Of a stretch of 64,000 nucleotides of DNA, positions 1 through 8,038 are shown piece after piece. Source of the stretch: Amycolatopsis sp. cg9. Lineage in GTDB: Bacteria > Actinomycetota > Actinomycetes > Mycobacteriales > Pseudonocardiaceae. The notes beneath the pieces were generated by a model. That model saw only the letters and a list, made by a program, of their open reading frames with translations, made no database searches and was not told the DNA's origin. How positions within the stretch are numbered: the first letter of the stretch is position 1; the number at the start of each line of letters is the position of its first letter. The translations under genes were made by a program, and so were the position numbers. The stretch lies in NCBI RefSeq assembly GCF_041346945.1, contig NZ_CP166850.1, positions 3,534,001 through 3,598,000 of the forward strand, in the 5' to 3' direction.

Positions 1-360
1 TGAAGCGGTATGCGGGGGCGCCGGTGTGACGCCGCGGCGCTTCGCGATGCCGGCCATGTTCTCCTCGCCCCAGTCGCCCAGCGGCAGCAACGCGGTGTTC
101 AGCCGCTGACCCAGCTCGGTCAGCGAGTACTCGACCTTCGGCGGGATCTCGTGGAACACCTCGCGGTGCACCACCTCGTCCGCCTCCAGTTCCCGCAGCG
201 CCTGGATGAGCATCTTCTCGCTGATCCCGCTGACTTTCCGCTTCAGCTCGCCGAACCGCAGCGGCTCGGCGTGCAGTGCCCACAGGATCAGGGCCTTCCA
301 GCGCCCGCCGATCACGTCGACGGCCGCGTCCAGGCCGCAGCGGTAGGTTCGAGGCTGCAT
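1..360 (-). CDS. HxlR-family transcriptional regulator (3' end beyond window)
   Basis: Small winged-helix DNA-binding regulator of the HxlR (DUF24) family, probably cytoplasmic and dimeric. The ATG is at 358-360 and the frame stays open to base 1, giving at least 120 residues, so only the very C-terminus is missing. Visible hallmarks are the N-terminal segment with Cys8 (MQPRTYRCGLD), the helix-turn-helix region GGRWKALILWAL, LKRKVSGISEKMLIQALREL, and the wing with IPPKVEYSLTELG. Cys8 is at the position that acts as a redox or electrophile sensor in several family members. It is divergent from an imine-reductase-like gene and an SDR gene with a 74-bp gap that holds a typical HxlR palindrome, so it most likely controls that operon and itself. 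Family call is firm; the signal is unknown. Confidence 0.9.
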   Translation of the reverse strand, partial: MQPRTYRCGLDAAVDVIGGRWKALILWALHAEPLRFGELKRKVSGISEKMLIQALRELEADEVVHREVFHEIPPKVEYSLTELGQRLNTALLPLGDWGEENMAGIAKRRGVTPAPPHTAS

Positions 361-383
361 GCAGGATCCTTACGTTTTGGTGG

Positions 384-406
384 GTACCTGACTTATTAGT
401 CGGTAC
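384..406. promoter_or_regulatory. Candidate HxlR operator
   Basis: Imperfect inverted repeat: GTACC-TGACT and AGTC-GGTAC around a TATT centre, with one unpaired T in the left arm. GTAC-ended palindromes of this size are typical HxlR-family sites. It lies between the divergent HxlR gene (start 360) and the reductase gene (start 435). Confidence 0.6.
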
Positions 407-434
407 TTGTCCAGTGTAAAGCGCTGCCCGCAGC

Positions 435-1301
435 ATGGAACCCATGGGAGAAAGCAAGAAACAGGTGGGCGTGCTCGGCCTGGGGCGGATGGGCGCCGCC
501 CTCGCCGGCGCGCTGCTGGGGGCGGGGCACGACGTCTCGGTGTGGAACCGGTCGCCGCTCAAGGCGGGTCCGCTGCTCGACCGCGGCGCCCGGCTCGCGG
601 CCACGCCGGCGGAGGCGGCATCGGCGGACGTCGTCGTCAGCTGTCTGTCCACATACGACACCCAGCAGCCGGTCCTCGACGCGGCCGCGTTGCGGGGCCG
701 GACGCTGGTGAACTTGACGTCCGGGACGCCGGAACAGGCCCGTGGCGCCGCGAAGTGGGCGGCCTCGGAAGGCGTCGACTACGTGGACGGCGTCATCATG
801 GCGGTGCCGCAGGGCATCGGGACACCCGGCGCGCGAATCCTCTACAGCGGCTCGGAAGCCGCGTTCGCGGCGCAGCGGAACGTCCTGGAAGTGCTGGGAG
901 AACCGGTGTTCCTCGGCGAGGACGCCGGACTGGCGGCCCTGTACGACTTGGCGCTGCTCGGGATGATGTGGTCGGCGATGGGTGGCTACCTCCACGCGCT
1001 CGCCCTGGTCGGCAGCGAAGGCGTCACGCCGGGGGAGTTCACACCGATGGCCCTGGACTGGCTGTCGTCGGTCGGCGGGTTCCTGACCGGCATCGGCGCG
1101 CAGGTGGCCAGCGGCGACTACGAGACCGACGTGTCCGCGTTGGACATCAACGCGGCCGGGCTCGGCCTGCTCGTCGAGACGAGCCGTTCGCAAGGGATCA
1201 GCACGGAGGTGCCCGCGGCGTTGCGGGCGTTGTTCGACCGCGCGGTGGCGGCGGGCCACGGCGCGCACGCGATCGCGAGCGTCATCGAGGAGATCCGGTG
1301 A
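435..1301 (+). CDS. Imine-reductase-like NAD(P)-dependent oxidoreductase
   Basis: 288-residue member of the beta-hydroxyacid dehydrogenase / imine reductase superfamily. The N-terminal Rossmann fold starts with [10 protein letters not shown] (residues 12-21). The substrate-side motif [12 protein letters not shown] is near residue 118. At the position of the catalytic Lys of hydroxyisobutyrate dehydrogenases (GxxxxxKxxNN) the protein reads [12 protein letters not shown], so Lys is replaced by Asp and the Asn pair by Leu-Leu. This is the imine-reductase pattern rather than that of a true hydroxyacid dehydrogenase. Expected to be soluble and NADPH-dependent, reducing a cyclic imine or related carbonyl; the natural substrate cannot be told. 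It overlaps the downstream SDR gene by 4 bp (GTGA), so the two are translationally coupled and probably act on the same compound class under control of the divergent HxlR regulator. Confidence 0.8.
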   Translation: MEPMGESKKQVGVLGLGRMGAALAGALLGAGHDVSVWNRSPLKAGPLLDRGARLAATPAEAASADVVVSCLSTYDTQQPVLDAAALRGRTLVNLTSGTPEQARGAAKWAASEGVDYVDGVIMAVPQGIGTPGARILYSGSEAAFAAQRNVLEVLGEPVFLGEDAGLAALYDLALLGMMWSAMGGYLHALALVGSEGVTPGEFTPMALDWLSSVGGFLTGIGAQVASGDYETDVSALDINAAGLGLLVETSRSQGISTEVPAALRALFDRAVAAGHGAHAIASVIEEIR

Positions 1302-2047
1302 AGTACCTGGGGAAGAAGGCCGTCGTCGCCGGCGGCACGCACGGCATGGGCCTGGCGGTGGTGCGCGCCCTGCTCGACGGCGGCGCCGAGGTACTGCTGA
1401 CCGGCCGGGACGTCTCGCCGCTGGCGGGGAAGCTGCCGGGCAAGGCGCACCTGCTGTCGTCGGACGCGGCCCGCCTGACCGACGTCGACGAGCTCGCCGC
1501 GGTCGCCGCTTCGGCGCTCGGCGAAGTGGACCTGGTGTTCCTCAACGTCGGCTTCTCGACGCTGACGCCGTACGAAGCGGCGACGCCCGAGGTCTACGAC
1601 CGCACCTTCGACGTCAACACCAAGGGCGCGTACTTCACGGCGCAGCGCCTGGCCCCGCTGGTGCGCCCCGGCGGCTCGTTCGTCTTCACGACGTCGGTCG
1701 CGGCCGGGGCCGGGATCGCCGGGATGGGCCTGTACTCGGCGGCGAAGGCCGCGGTGCGCTCGTTCGCGCGCACCTACGCGGCCGAGCTGGCGCCGCGCGG
1801 GATCCGGGTCAACGTGGTCAGCCCGGGCTACACGGACACGCCGACGATGGGCGTCACCGGCGTCCCGGCCGAGGTGCTGGCGGAGTTCAAGACCCACGGT
1901 GACGAGATCACGCCGTTGAAGCGCCACGCGACGGCCGAGGAGGTGGCGGCGGCGGTGCTGTTCCTGGCCTTCGAGGCGACGTTCACCACCGGCGCCGACC
2001 TCCCCGTCGACGGCGGTCTCGGCCAGCGCCTCACCCTGCCCGCGTGA
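1298..2047 (+). CDS. SDR-family oxidoreductase
   Basis: 249-residue classical short-chain dehydrogenase/reductase, started at the GTG that overlaps the previous stop; upstream in-frame sequence is only a shadow of that gene. The cofactor loop AGGTHGMG is at residues 11-18. The catalytic set is Asn108 (DVNTKG), Ser133, Tyr146 and Lys150 (YSAAK). [13 protein letters not shown] follows as in typical members, and the C-terminal ADLPVDGG is standard. A soluble NAD(P)H-dependent ketone/alcohol oxidoreductase with unknown substrate. It forms a two-gene operon with the imine-reductase-like gene, and its 3' end overlaps the convergent quinone-reductase gene by 17 bp. Confidence 0.88.
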   Translation: MKYLGKKAVVAGGTHGMGLAVVRALLDGGAEVLLTGRDVSPLAGKLPGKAHLLSSDAARLTDVDELAAVAASALGEVDLVFLNVGFSTLTPYEAATPEVYDRTFDVNTKGAYFTAQRLAPLVRPGGSFVFTTSVAAGAGIAGMGLYSAAKAAVRSFARTYAAELAPRGIRVNVVSPGYTDTPTMGVTGVPAEVLAEFKTHGDEITPLKRHATAEEVAAAVLFLAFEATFTTGADLPVDGGLGQRLTLPA

Positions 2048-2807
2048 GGTGGACGTCCAGGCCGGTGGTGCCCGGCGCGCGATCGGGGCGGAGGACGAGG
2101 TCGTCGTCGTAGTCGCCGCCGTTCTGCGTGCGGAACGGGATGGGCTCGGTCGTTCCCAGTGCGCTGAGGCGGCTTCGCAGTAGTTCGCGGGCTTCGGCGA
2201 ACTCCACGTCGGACACCCGGTCGGCGCCGAAGACCGGAACGGGCGGCAGCACGGACATCCCGGCGTAGAACAAGGTCCCGTGGTGCAGCGGGAACAGGAC
2301 GTCGGCCAGCGCGCCGTTCACCCCGCGCGGCCCCATGGCCGGTTCGCGGGCACCCGCGGTGAGCACCACCACCGCGCGCTTGCCCGCGAGCCGGCCTTCG
2401 CCGTAGCGCAGCGTCCGCCCGTCCTCGCCGCGGACGCCGTAGCCGAAGCCCTTCACGAAAACGCGGTCGAACCAGCCCTTCAGGATCGCCGGCAGGCCGT
2501 ACCACCACAGCGGGAACTGCACGACGACGGCGTCCGCCCAGCTCAGCTTTTCCTGCTCGGCGACGATGTCCGCGCTCAGCTCGCCCCGCGCGTGCGCACG
2601 GGCCGACGTCGCCCCGACGACCAGCCGCTCGTCCCCGGCCTCGGCCCTGAAGTCGGCGGCGTCGACCACGGGGTTCCACTTCATCGCGTACAGATCCGAC
2701 TCCCGGACGTCGTGCCCGAGTGCCTGGAGCGTCCGGACGCCGTCGTCGCGGAGGGCCCCGCTCAGCGAGCGCGGCTCGGGATGCGCGAAAACCCACAAGA
2801 CGTTCAT
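2031..2807 (-). CDS. NAD(P)H-dependent flavodoxin-fold oxidoreductase (quinone reductase type)
   Basis: 258-residue protein of the NQO1/MdaB flavodoxin-like family, which uses FMN or FAD to carry out two-electron reduction of quinones or related electrophiles with NAD(P)H. N-terminal [17 protein letters not shown] is the phosphate-binding region. The central [20 protein letters not shown] (about residues 96-115) is the family signature, followed by FVKGFGYG. Starts with ATG at 2805-2807. It is divergent from a GlxA-type regulator across a 71-bp gap containing a 9-bp inverted repeat, which suggests that the regulator controls it. The 3' end runs 17 bp into the convergent SDR gene. Substrate not inferable. 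Confidence 0.87.
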   Translation of the reverse strand: MNVLWVFAHPEPRSLSGALRDDGVRTLQALGHDVRESDLYAMKWNPVVDAADFRAEAGDERLVVGATSARAHARGELSADIVAEQEKLSWADAVVVQFPLWWYGLPAILKGWFDRVFVKGFGYGVRGEDGRTLRYGEGRLAGKRAVVVLTAGAREPAMGPRGVNGALADVLFPLHHGTLFYAGMSVLPPVPVFGADRVSDVEFAEARELLRSRLSALGTTEPIPFRTQNGGDYDDDLVLRPDRAPGTTGLDVHLTRAG

Positions 2808-2844
2808 GACCTCGATGATCGAGCTCGCCGGCGCCGCTTTCGAG

Positions 2845-2879
2845 TGGCCCGATGGCCAACCTGTGCAAGAATCGGGCCA
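2845..2879. promoter_or_regulatory. Candidate operator for the divergent quinone reductase / GlxA-type pair
   Basis: Perfect 9-bp inverted repeat TGGCCCGAT ... ATCGGGCCA with a 17-bp spacer. It lies between the divergent starts and overlaps the putative -10 of the regulator gene, as expected of a site for autoregulation. Confidence 0.5.
2867..2872 (+). promoter_or_regulatory. Putative -10 (AAGAAT), leaderless start
   Basis: nAnnnT hexamer 6 bp before the ATG at 2879. It favours that ATG over the in-frame ATG at 2852, which lies upstream of this hexamer. Confidence 0.4.
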
Positions 2880-3877
2880 TGGCCGAATTCGTGCACCCGA
2901 ACCGCCACCACATCGCCGTCCTGGTCCGCCACGGCATGCTCGTGATGGAGCTGGGCATCGTCCACCGGCTGTTCGGCCAGGCGCGTTCGGCGTCGGGCGA
3001 GCCGCTGTACGAGGTCGTGACCTGCACGCTCGAGCCCGGCCCGGTGCGCACCGACTCGGACGTCACCATCCCGGTCGACCGCGGCCCCGAGGTGCTGGCC
3101 GAGGCGGACACGGTGATCGTCCCCGCGTCCCTGGCCGAGTACGAGCCGATGGCCCGCGTGCTGACCCCGCCGCTCAAGGCCGCGCTCGCCCGCATCCCGG
3201 AGCACGCGCGGATCGCGTCGATCTGCACCGGCGCGTTCGTGCTCGCCGCGGCCGGGCTCCTCGACGGCCGCCCGGCCACCACCCACTGGCGCTCCGCCGA
3301 GGAGCTGCAGGACCGGTTCCCCGAGGTCGACGTCGACCCCTGCGTGCTCTACACCGACGACGGCGACGTCCTGACCTCGGCGGGCGTCGCCGCCGGCATC
3401 GACCTGGTGCTGCACATGATCCGCCGCGACCACGGCGCGGCCGTGGCCAACGAGGTCGCCCGCGGCACGGTCGTCTCCCCGCACCGCGAAGGCGGCCAGG
3501 CCCAGTTCGTCCGCCGCCTGGTCCCCGAGCCGCGCACGTCGTCGACGAAGGAAGCCCGGGCGTGGGCACTGGAAAACCTGCACCGGCCGCTGACCCTGCG
3601 CGAACTCGCCGCCCGCGAGGCGATGAGCACCCGTACGTTCACCCGCCGCTTCCGCGAAGAAGTCGGCATCTCGGCCCTGCAGTGGCTGACCCAGCAACGC
3701 GTCGAGCGCGCCCGCCAGCTCCTCGAGGAAACCGACCTCGCGGTCGACCGCGTCGCCACCGAAGCCGGCTTCGGCACGGCGGCGTCCCTGCGCCAGCACT
3801 TCCAAGCGGCCCTCGGGGTGTCGCCGAGCGCGTACCGCACGACGTTCCGCGGCGAACTGGCCACGCAGGCCGGGTAA
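2879..3877 (+). CDS. GlxA-family transcriptional regulator (DJ-1/PfpI domain + AraC HTH)
   Basis: 332-residue two-domain regulator. The N-terminal half is an amidase-like DJ-1/PfpI domain with the nucleophile-elbow sequence SICTGAFVLAAAGLLDGR and ATTHW after it; such domains usually serve as ligand sensors. The C-terminal third is an AraC-type double helix-turn-helix (RTFTRRFREEVGISALQWL, then RVATEAGFGTAASLRQHFQ). I start it at ATG 2879 because of the leaderless -10 just upstream; an ATG nine codons earlier is possible. It is divergent from the quinone-reductase-like gene, with a 9-bp inverted repeat in between. A transglutaminase-like gene follows 19 bp downstream but has its own -10. Likely an activator responding to a small molecule; the ligand is unknown. 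Confidence 0.9.
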   Translation: MAEFVHPNRHHIAVLVRHGMLVMELGIVHRLFGQARSASGEPLYEVVTCTLEPGPVRTDSDVTIPVDRGPEVLAEADTVIVPASLAEYEPMARVLTPPLKAALARIPEHARIASICTGAFVLAAAGLLDGRPATTHWRSAEELQDRFPEVDVDPCVLYTDDGDVLTSAGVAAGIDLVLHMIRRDHGAAVANEVARGTVVSPHREGGQAQFVRRLVPEPRTSSTKEARAWALENLHRPLTLRELAAREAMSTRTFTRRFREEVGISALQWLTQQRVERARQLLEETDLAVDRVATEAGFGTAASLRQHFQAALGVSPSAYRTTFRGELATQAG

Positions 3878-3884
3878 ATCCCGC

Positions 3885-3890
3885 TAGCGT
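3885..3890 (+). promoter_or_regulatory. Putative -10 (TAGCGT), leaderless start
   Basis: TAGCGT lies exactly 6 bp before the ATG at 3897, right after the stop of the preceding gene. Confidence 0.5.
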
Positions 3891-3896
3891 CGGCGC

Positions 3897-4766
3897 ATGG
3901 ACGACTGCTACGTCAGCCACAGCCGGTTCTCGGACCCGGGCGCGCAGGCGTCCTGGCTCGACGCGGCTCCCCGGGACGTCGCCGCCATGCGCGAGGCCGC
4001 GTACCAGCTCGTGTTCCACTACTGGGCCCACGGCGACATCACGCAGCACGGGTTTCCGGCGTCACGCCGCGAAGAGATCACCCTGCGCTACGCGTCGGAC
4101 ATGTTCGCGTGCCTGCGCGAACTCGACCCGGCGCCACCCGGCGGCCCGCGCCCGCCGCTGCACCGGATCGTCGGCTGCTGCCGCGACTACACCCTCCTGT
4201 TCGTCTCGATGGCCCGCCACCACGGCATCCCGGCCCGCGCCCGCGTCGGCTTCGCCGGCTACCTGATGCCCGGCTGGTACCTCGACCACGTCGTCGCCGA
4301 AGTCCACGACGGCGCCGGCTGGCACCTGGTCGAGCCGGGCTTCGGCGAGCCGGGCGACGTCGGCTTCGACCTCCTCGACGTCCCCCGCGACCAGTTCCTG
4401 ACCGGCGCCGACGCGTGGACGGCGGCCCGCGCGGGCGACCTCGACCCCGCCCGGCTGGTCGTCTCCCCGGACCTGGACGCGCCGTTCCTGCGCGGCCTCC
4501 CGTACGCGCGGCACAACCTCGTGCTCGACCTCGCCGCGCTCAACAAGCACGAGATGCTCCAGTGGGACCTCTGGGGCGACCTCGACACCGCCCCCGAGCT
4601 CGGCCCGGCGGCCCTCGCCCGCACCGACGAGCTGGCCGAGCTGATCGCCGACGCGGACGTCGATCAGCTTCGGGTCGCGTTCGAGGCCGACGACGTCCGG
4701 GTGCCGCCGGTCATTCGTTCGCTTACCCCGCCGGCACAGCTCCCGGTCGAGGTCGTGCTTCGCTGA
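3897..4766 (+). CDS. Transglutaminase-like superfamily protein
   Basis: 289-residue soluble protein with the papain-like transglutaminase core. The nucleophile is in VGCCRDYTLLFVSMARHHG (Cys95), the histidine in YLDHVVAEV (His131) and the acid in GWHLVEPGF (Glu146, where Asp is more usual). The nearby GIPARARVGFAGY is the expected strand after the catalytic helix. Bacterial members are cysteine proteases or cyclases of unknown substrate rather than protein cross-linkers. No signal peptide or membrane segment is seen. It has its own leaderless-type promoter, so it need not be cotranscribed with the regulator upstream. The 3' end overlaps the convergent LysR gene by 44 bp. Confidence 0.8.
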   Translation: MDDCYVSHSRFSDPGAQASWLDAAPRDVAAMREAAYQLVFHYWAHGDITQHGFPASRREEITLRYASDMFACLRELDPAPPGGPRPPLHRIVGCCRDYTLLFVSMARHHGIPARARVGFAGYLMPGWYLDHVVAEVHDGAGWHLVEPGFGEPGDVGFDLLDVPRDQFLTGADAWTAARAGDLDPARLVVSPDLDAPFLRGLPYARHNLVLDLAALNKHEMLQWDLWGDLDTAPELGPAALARTDELAELIADADVDQLRVAFEADDVRVPPVIRSLTPPAQLPVEVVLR

Positions 4767-5622
4767 TCTCGACGGCGGTCCGCACGAACCGCGCGATCCG
4801 CAGGTCACGCGCGGTGGCCGCCCAGGCGAGCGCGAGCGCGTACGGCGTCGCGTCCACCACCGGCCGGTAGACGACGTCGTTCCGCGACCGCAGGTCGGCC
4901 ACGGACGCCGGCAGCAGCGCGATCGCCTGCCCGAGCGCGACGGTCTCCAGCAGCTGGGCGCTGTCGCGCACCACGGGCCCCGGCGTCACCGGCCCGCCGG
5001 TGACGTCCTGCCCCGACCAGTACGCCCGCTCCGCGGCGGACGAACCCGGCCAGAACGGCGTGGCCCGCCCGGCGAAGTCGGCGCAGGTCAGCACCGAGCG
5101 CCGAGCCAGCTCATGCCCCGAAGGCAACGCGGCGACCCGCGGCTCGCTGACGAGCACCTCGACGTCCAGCCCGTCGTGGTCACCCGGGCAGCCGAGCACG
5201 GCCACGTCGGCCTGACCATCGCGCAGCAGGTCAGCTTGCTCGCCGAACCCGCTGACCCGGATCTCCACCGGATCCGGGTGCGCGTCGGCGATCCGCCGCA
5301 GCAGATCGGTCGCGACCCCGGGCTTCGCGGTGACGACGAGCGCCGGCATCCGCTGCCCCGCCCGCCGGGTCCGCCGCACCGCCGCGGCGACGGCGTCCAG
5401 CGCCTTCGCGGACTCGACGAACAGGACGTCCCCGGCCGGCGTCAGCGCCACGTGCCGGCTGGTCCGTTCGAAGAGCTGCACGCCGAGCCGCCGCTCCAGC
5501 AACCGGATCGCCCGCGACAGCGGCGGCTGCGCCATCCCGAGCCGCTCGGCGGCGCGGGAGAAGTTCAGCTCCTCGGCGACCGCGCGGAAATAGCGCAGCT
5601 CACGGACCTCGACATCGTCCAT
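4723..5622 (-). CDS. LysR-family transcriptional regulator
   Basis: 299-residue LysR-type regulator. The N-terminal winged helix reads LRYFRAVAEELNFSRAAERL, AQPPLSRAIRLLERRLG and LFERTSRHVALTPAG, an almost ideal family match. Residues about 90-290 form the periplasmic-binding-like effector domain. The start is the ATG at 5620-5622, placed by homology and by a TACCCT -10 six bases upstream; longer in-frame extensions upstream have no support. It is divergent from a SnoaL-like gene, the usual geometry for a LysR target. The palindrome ATACC-N5-GGTAT (5621-5635) at its start fits the T-N11-A LysR box and suggests autoregulation. Confidence 0.92.
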   Translation of the reverse strand: MDDVEVRELRYFRAVAEELNFSRAAERLGMAQPPLSRAIRLLERRLGVQLFERTSRHVALTPAGDVLFVESAKALDAVAAAVRRTRRAGQRMPALVVTAKPGVATDLLRRIADAHPDPVEIRVSGFGEQADLLRDGQADVAVLGCPGDHDGLDVEVLVSEPRVAALPSGHELARRSVLTCADFAGRATPFWPGSSAAERAYWSGQDVTGGPVTPGPVVRDSAQLLETVALGQAIALLPASVADLRSRNDVVYRPVVDATPYALALAWAATARDLRIARFVRTAVEISEARPRPGAVPAG

Positions 5623-5635
5623 ACCGGGAGGGTAT
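5621..5635. promoter_or_regulatory. LysR-type box (T-N11-A) overlapping start and -10
   Basis: ATACCGGGAGGGTAT is a 5-bp-arm palindrome containing T-N11-A. It covers the start codon region and the TACCCT -10 (5629-5634, minus strand, 6 bp before the ATG) of the LysR gene. Confidence 0.45.
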
Positions 5636-5718
5636 CGCGGCAGAGTCCACAGGTCTTTCCCTTTCTGTTTCGCGAATGGTGGGGTTGGTGTCGATAACTC
5701 CACAAAGGACGGACAGTG

Positions 5719-6102
5719 ATGACGGATTCGCAGCGGAACAAGGAAGTGGTCCTCGGGTTCCTCAGGGTGGCGTTCGAGGAGAAACGGCCGGTGGAGGCGT
5801 TCGAGTCGTACGTGGGGGAGGGGTATGTCCAGCACAACCCGCACGCGCCGGGCAGCGCGGCGGAATCGGCCCGGTACCTGGCCCGGTTCGTGAGGGAATT
5901 TCCGGAGTTGAGGTTGGAGGTGAAGCGAGTGGTCGCGGAGGACGATTTGGTGTGCACGCACAGCCTGATGCGGTTGACGCCGGATGCGCGGGGGAGCGCG
6001 ATCGCGGATGTGATGCGGGTGCGGGAAGGGCGGATTGTGGAGCATTGGGATGTGGTGCAGGAGGTGCCTGAGGACACGGTGAGCGGGAATTCGATGGTTT
6101 AG
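5719..6102 (+). CDS. SnoaL-like / NTF2-fold protein
   Basis: 127-residue alpha+beta barrel protein of the SnoaL-like polyketide cyclase / nuclear transport factor 2 superfamily. Typical segments are VVLGFLRVAFEEKRPVEAFESYVGEGYVQHNPHA at the N-terminus, RFVREFPELRLEVKRVVAEDDLVCTHS in the middle and DVMRVREGRIVEHWDVVQEVP at the C-terminus. Such proteins bind small hydrophobic ligands; enzymatic role unknown. The ATG at 5719 is preceded by AGGACGG; a GTG directly before it (5716) is an alternative. It is divergent from the LysR regulator. Third codon positions favour G and T over C much more than in most genes here, and this skew continues into the non-coding region downstream. Confidence 0.85.
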   Translation: MTDSQRNKEVVLGFLRVAFEEKRPVEAFESYVGEGYVQHNPHAPGSAAESARYLARFVREFPELRLEVKRVVAEDDLVCTHSLMRLTPDARGSAIADVMRVREGRIVEHWDVVQEVPEDTVSGNSMV

Positions 6103-6574
6103 GTGGGTTGCGGGCCGGGGTGTGTGGGTGGATGGAGGTTCCGGGCGGGGCGGGTTGCTTGGGCGGGCGGAGGTTGCGTCGCGGGCTGGTTGCCCGGGGC
6201 GGGGCGCGGGTCGTGTGGGCGGGGCCGGATGTGCGCGGGTGGGGCGGAGGCTGTGCGGGCGGGCCGAGTTTTGGCGGGCGGGGCACCGGCTGGCTGGGCA
6301 GGCGGACGGTGGGCGGGCGGCAGTGGGCGGGCGAGGTGCACGCCGGCTGGGTAGGCGGGGGCGTGGGTGGTCGGGTTGTGTGGGTGCGCGGAGGCCGTCC
6401 GGGTAGGGCTGGGTGGGCAGGGGGCGTGGGTGGTCGGGTTGTGTGGGCGCGTGGAGGCCGCCCGGGCAGGGCTGGGTGCGCGGGCGGCCGGCGTGCGCCG
6501 GTTGGGTGTGCTCGGCCGCGGGGGCGCAGTGGGGCGCGGGGCGGTGAGCTGTGGGGCTGGTGGGTCGATGGCCG
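6103..6574. other. G-rich non-coding island with imperfect repeats
   Basis: 472 bp between the SnoaL-like gene and the convergent TetR gene. The + strand is dominated by G runs (GGGCGGGG-like units) with few A and C, so it has extreme strand asymmetry and many possible G-quadruplex segments. Open frames exist on both strands but encode only Gly/Arg/Ala-rich or Pro-rich low-complexity products without start-site support, so I call it non-coding. Confidence 0.7.
6361..6486 (+). repeat. 63-bp imperfect tandem duplication
   Basis: Unit 1 (6361-6423) and unit 2 (6424-6486) both begin GCGTGGGTGGTCGGGTTGTG and stay alike over 63 bp with a handful of substitutions, mostly T to C. The period divides by three, but no reading frame here looks like a protein. 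Confidence 0.85.
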
Positions 6575-7186
6575 CTACGGGGCTATGCCGTTGAGTACCG
6601 TGCGGATCACCGCGTCCGGCTGTGGGGGGTTGGTTCGGCTTGCGTGGGGGAAGATCGTGCCCAGCACCGTCTCGTGGCAGTAGCCCACCAGCAGGGCCGC
6701 TGCTGCGTCCACATCGGACTGGGGAGCGAGCCTGCCCAGGGCTCGCTCCTCCTTCAGGTAGGCCAGCAGGCGGTCGCGCCAGTAGCCGGGGCGCTCGCCG
6801 ATGTCCGCGAAGCGTTGGAGGATCTCCGGGTTGCCGTGGAGGCCGCTGAAGGCCGGGACGATGACGCGGTGGAGGCCGAGGCCGTACTCCAGGTGGCGGT
6901 GGAGGTTGTCCGCCACCGTTCCTTCGCCCGCCACCGGCAGCTCGCCCAGCAACACCTCCGCCGCGCGTATGTGGCGGTCCAGGGCCCAGGCCACCAGCTC
7001 CTCCTTGTCGGAGAAGTGGTTGTACAGCACGCCGTCGGCGACGCCTGCCGTTCGCGCTATTTCGCGCACCGTCAGGCCCGCGGTGCCGCGGGTGGCGATC
7101 AGCTTCTCGGCGGCTTCGACCAAGAGGTCGTGCAGGGACTGCCCGTCCTTCTGGGCCGCGGCTTTCCTCGGTGACATCACCGCCAT
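6575..7186 (-). CDS. TetR-family transcriptional regulator
   Basis: 203-residue TetR/AcrR regulator. The N-terminal helix-turn-helix is LTVREIARTAGVADGVLYNHFSDKEELVAWALD (about residues 38-70); the rest is the helical ligand-binding domain. ATG at 7184-7186, with an internal ATG three codons later as alternative. It lies 16 bp downstream of a methyltransferase gene on the same strand, so the two form an operon. The promoter of that operon carries two adjacent TGAAC-N4-GTTCA sites, a typical TetR-type operator, which suggests this protein represses its own operon. The C-terminus borders the G-rich island. Confidence 0.9.
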   Translation of the reverse strand: MAVMSPRKAAAQKDGQSLHDLLVEAAEKLIATRGTAGLTVREIARTAGVADGVLYNHFSDKEELVAWALDRHIRAAEVLLGELPVAGEGTVADNLHRHLEYGLGLHRVIVPAFSGLHGNPEILQRFADIGERPGYWRDRLLAYLKEERALGRLAPQSDVDAAAALLVGYCHETVLGTIFPHASRTNPPQPDAVIRTVLNGIAP

Positions 7187-7202
7187 CGTACGGGGACCCG
7201 CG

Positions 7203-8021
7203 TCACGACCTCCGTCCCGTGACCAGCCACGCCGTGCCGCGCAGGCGGATCGCGTCCGGGGTCGCGAACTGCTCCAGGGCCGCCGTGAGGGCTTCGGTCG
7301 CCTTGGTGGCCGTCGCGCCGTCGAGCCGGCCCAGATGGTGGCGGACCGGGCCCCAGTCAGCGATGAACTTCGCCGCGTCCGGGATGTCGCGGCCCCAGAC
7401 CTGGTCCGCCTCGACGTGGGTGCACGCCACGTCTTCGAAGCCCGCTTCGGTCAGGACCGCCTTCGTGCGGTCCGGGTCCGCGAACGATGTCGGGCCGCTG
7501 CCGTCCGGGCCGGTCGGCTGGGGCAGGTACGCCGCCATCGCGCCGAACAGCCGGCCGAGGTCCGTACCTGACAGGGCTGTCATGCACAGGAACGCCAGGC
7601 GCCCGCCCGGGCTCAGTGCTCGCCGGACGTTGGCGAACGCCGCCACCGGGTCGGCGAAGAACATCACCCCGAACCGGCTGATCGCCAGGTCGAACCCGCC
7701 GCCGGTGAACGGGTGGACCTGGACGTCGCCCTGCTCGAACGTCACGTTCGGCACCTCCGCCGCCCGGGCTCGCGCGGTCGCCAGCATCGGCCCGGACAGG
7801 TCCACGCCGGTCGCGGACCGCGCCCGCGCCGCGGCCAGCCGGGTCAGCTGGCCGTTGCCGCAGCCGATGTCGAGCACCCGGTCTTCCGGACCGGCCCGAT
7901 CGAGCAGGTAGTCGTTGAAGCCGCTGTTCACCGCGTCATAGCGGTCGGCGTTCGTCGCCCAATGTTCCCCCTCGTACCCGTTCCACGCCTCGGCCTGCGC
8001 GGTGTTGACGATCCCGGTCAT
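7203..8021 (-). CDS. Class I SAM-dependent methyltransferase
   Basis: 272-residue small-molecule methyltransferase. Motif I is RVLDIGCGNGQLTRLAA (about residue 48), motif II region TGVDLSGPMLATARAR, motif IV FDLAISRFGVMFFADPVAAF, and the later RRALSPGGRLAFL is the usual post-III loop. The ubiE/arsenite-type arrangement suggests an O- or C-methyltransferase of unknown substrate. I start it at ATG 8021 because GGGGAGG lies 6 bases before it; ATGs at 8027 and further upstream are too close to that site. It heads an operon with the TetR gene, under tandem palindromes at 8039-8066. Confidence 0.85.
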   Translation of the reverse strand: MTGIVNTAQAEAWNGYEGEHWATNADRYDAVNSGFNDYLLDRAGPEDRVLDIGCGNGQLTRLAAARARSATGVDLSGPMLATARARAAEVPNVTFEQGDVQVHPFTGGGFDLAISRFGVMFFADPVAAFANVRRALSPGGRLAFLCMTALSGTDLGRLFGAMAAYLPQPTGPDGSGPTSFADPDRTKAVLTEAGFEDVACTHVEADQVWGRDIPDAAKFIADWGPVRHHLGRLDGATATKATEALTAALEQFATPDAIRLRGTAWLVTGRRS

Positions 8022-8038
8022 CCCCATCCTCCCCACCA

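Noticed and set aside
4723..6045. 440-residue LysR protein
   Set aside because: The upstream 140 residues are non-homologous and antisense to the SnoaL-like gene; the HTH begins normally from ATG 5622.
6108..6683. Open frames on both strands through the G-rich island
   Set aside because: Products are Gly/Arg/Ala-rich or Pro-rich with no domain, no credible start site, and arise from the lack of stops in G/C runs.
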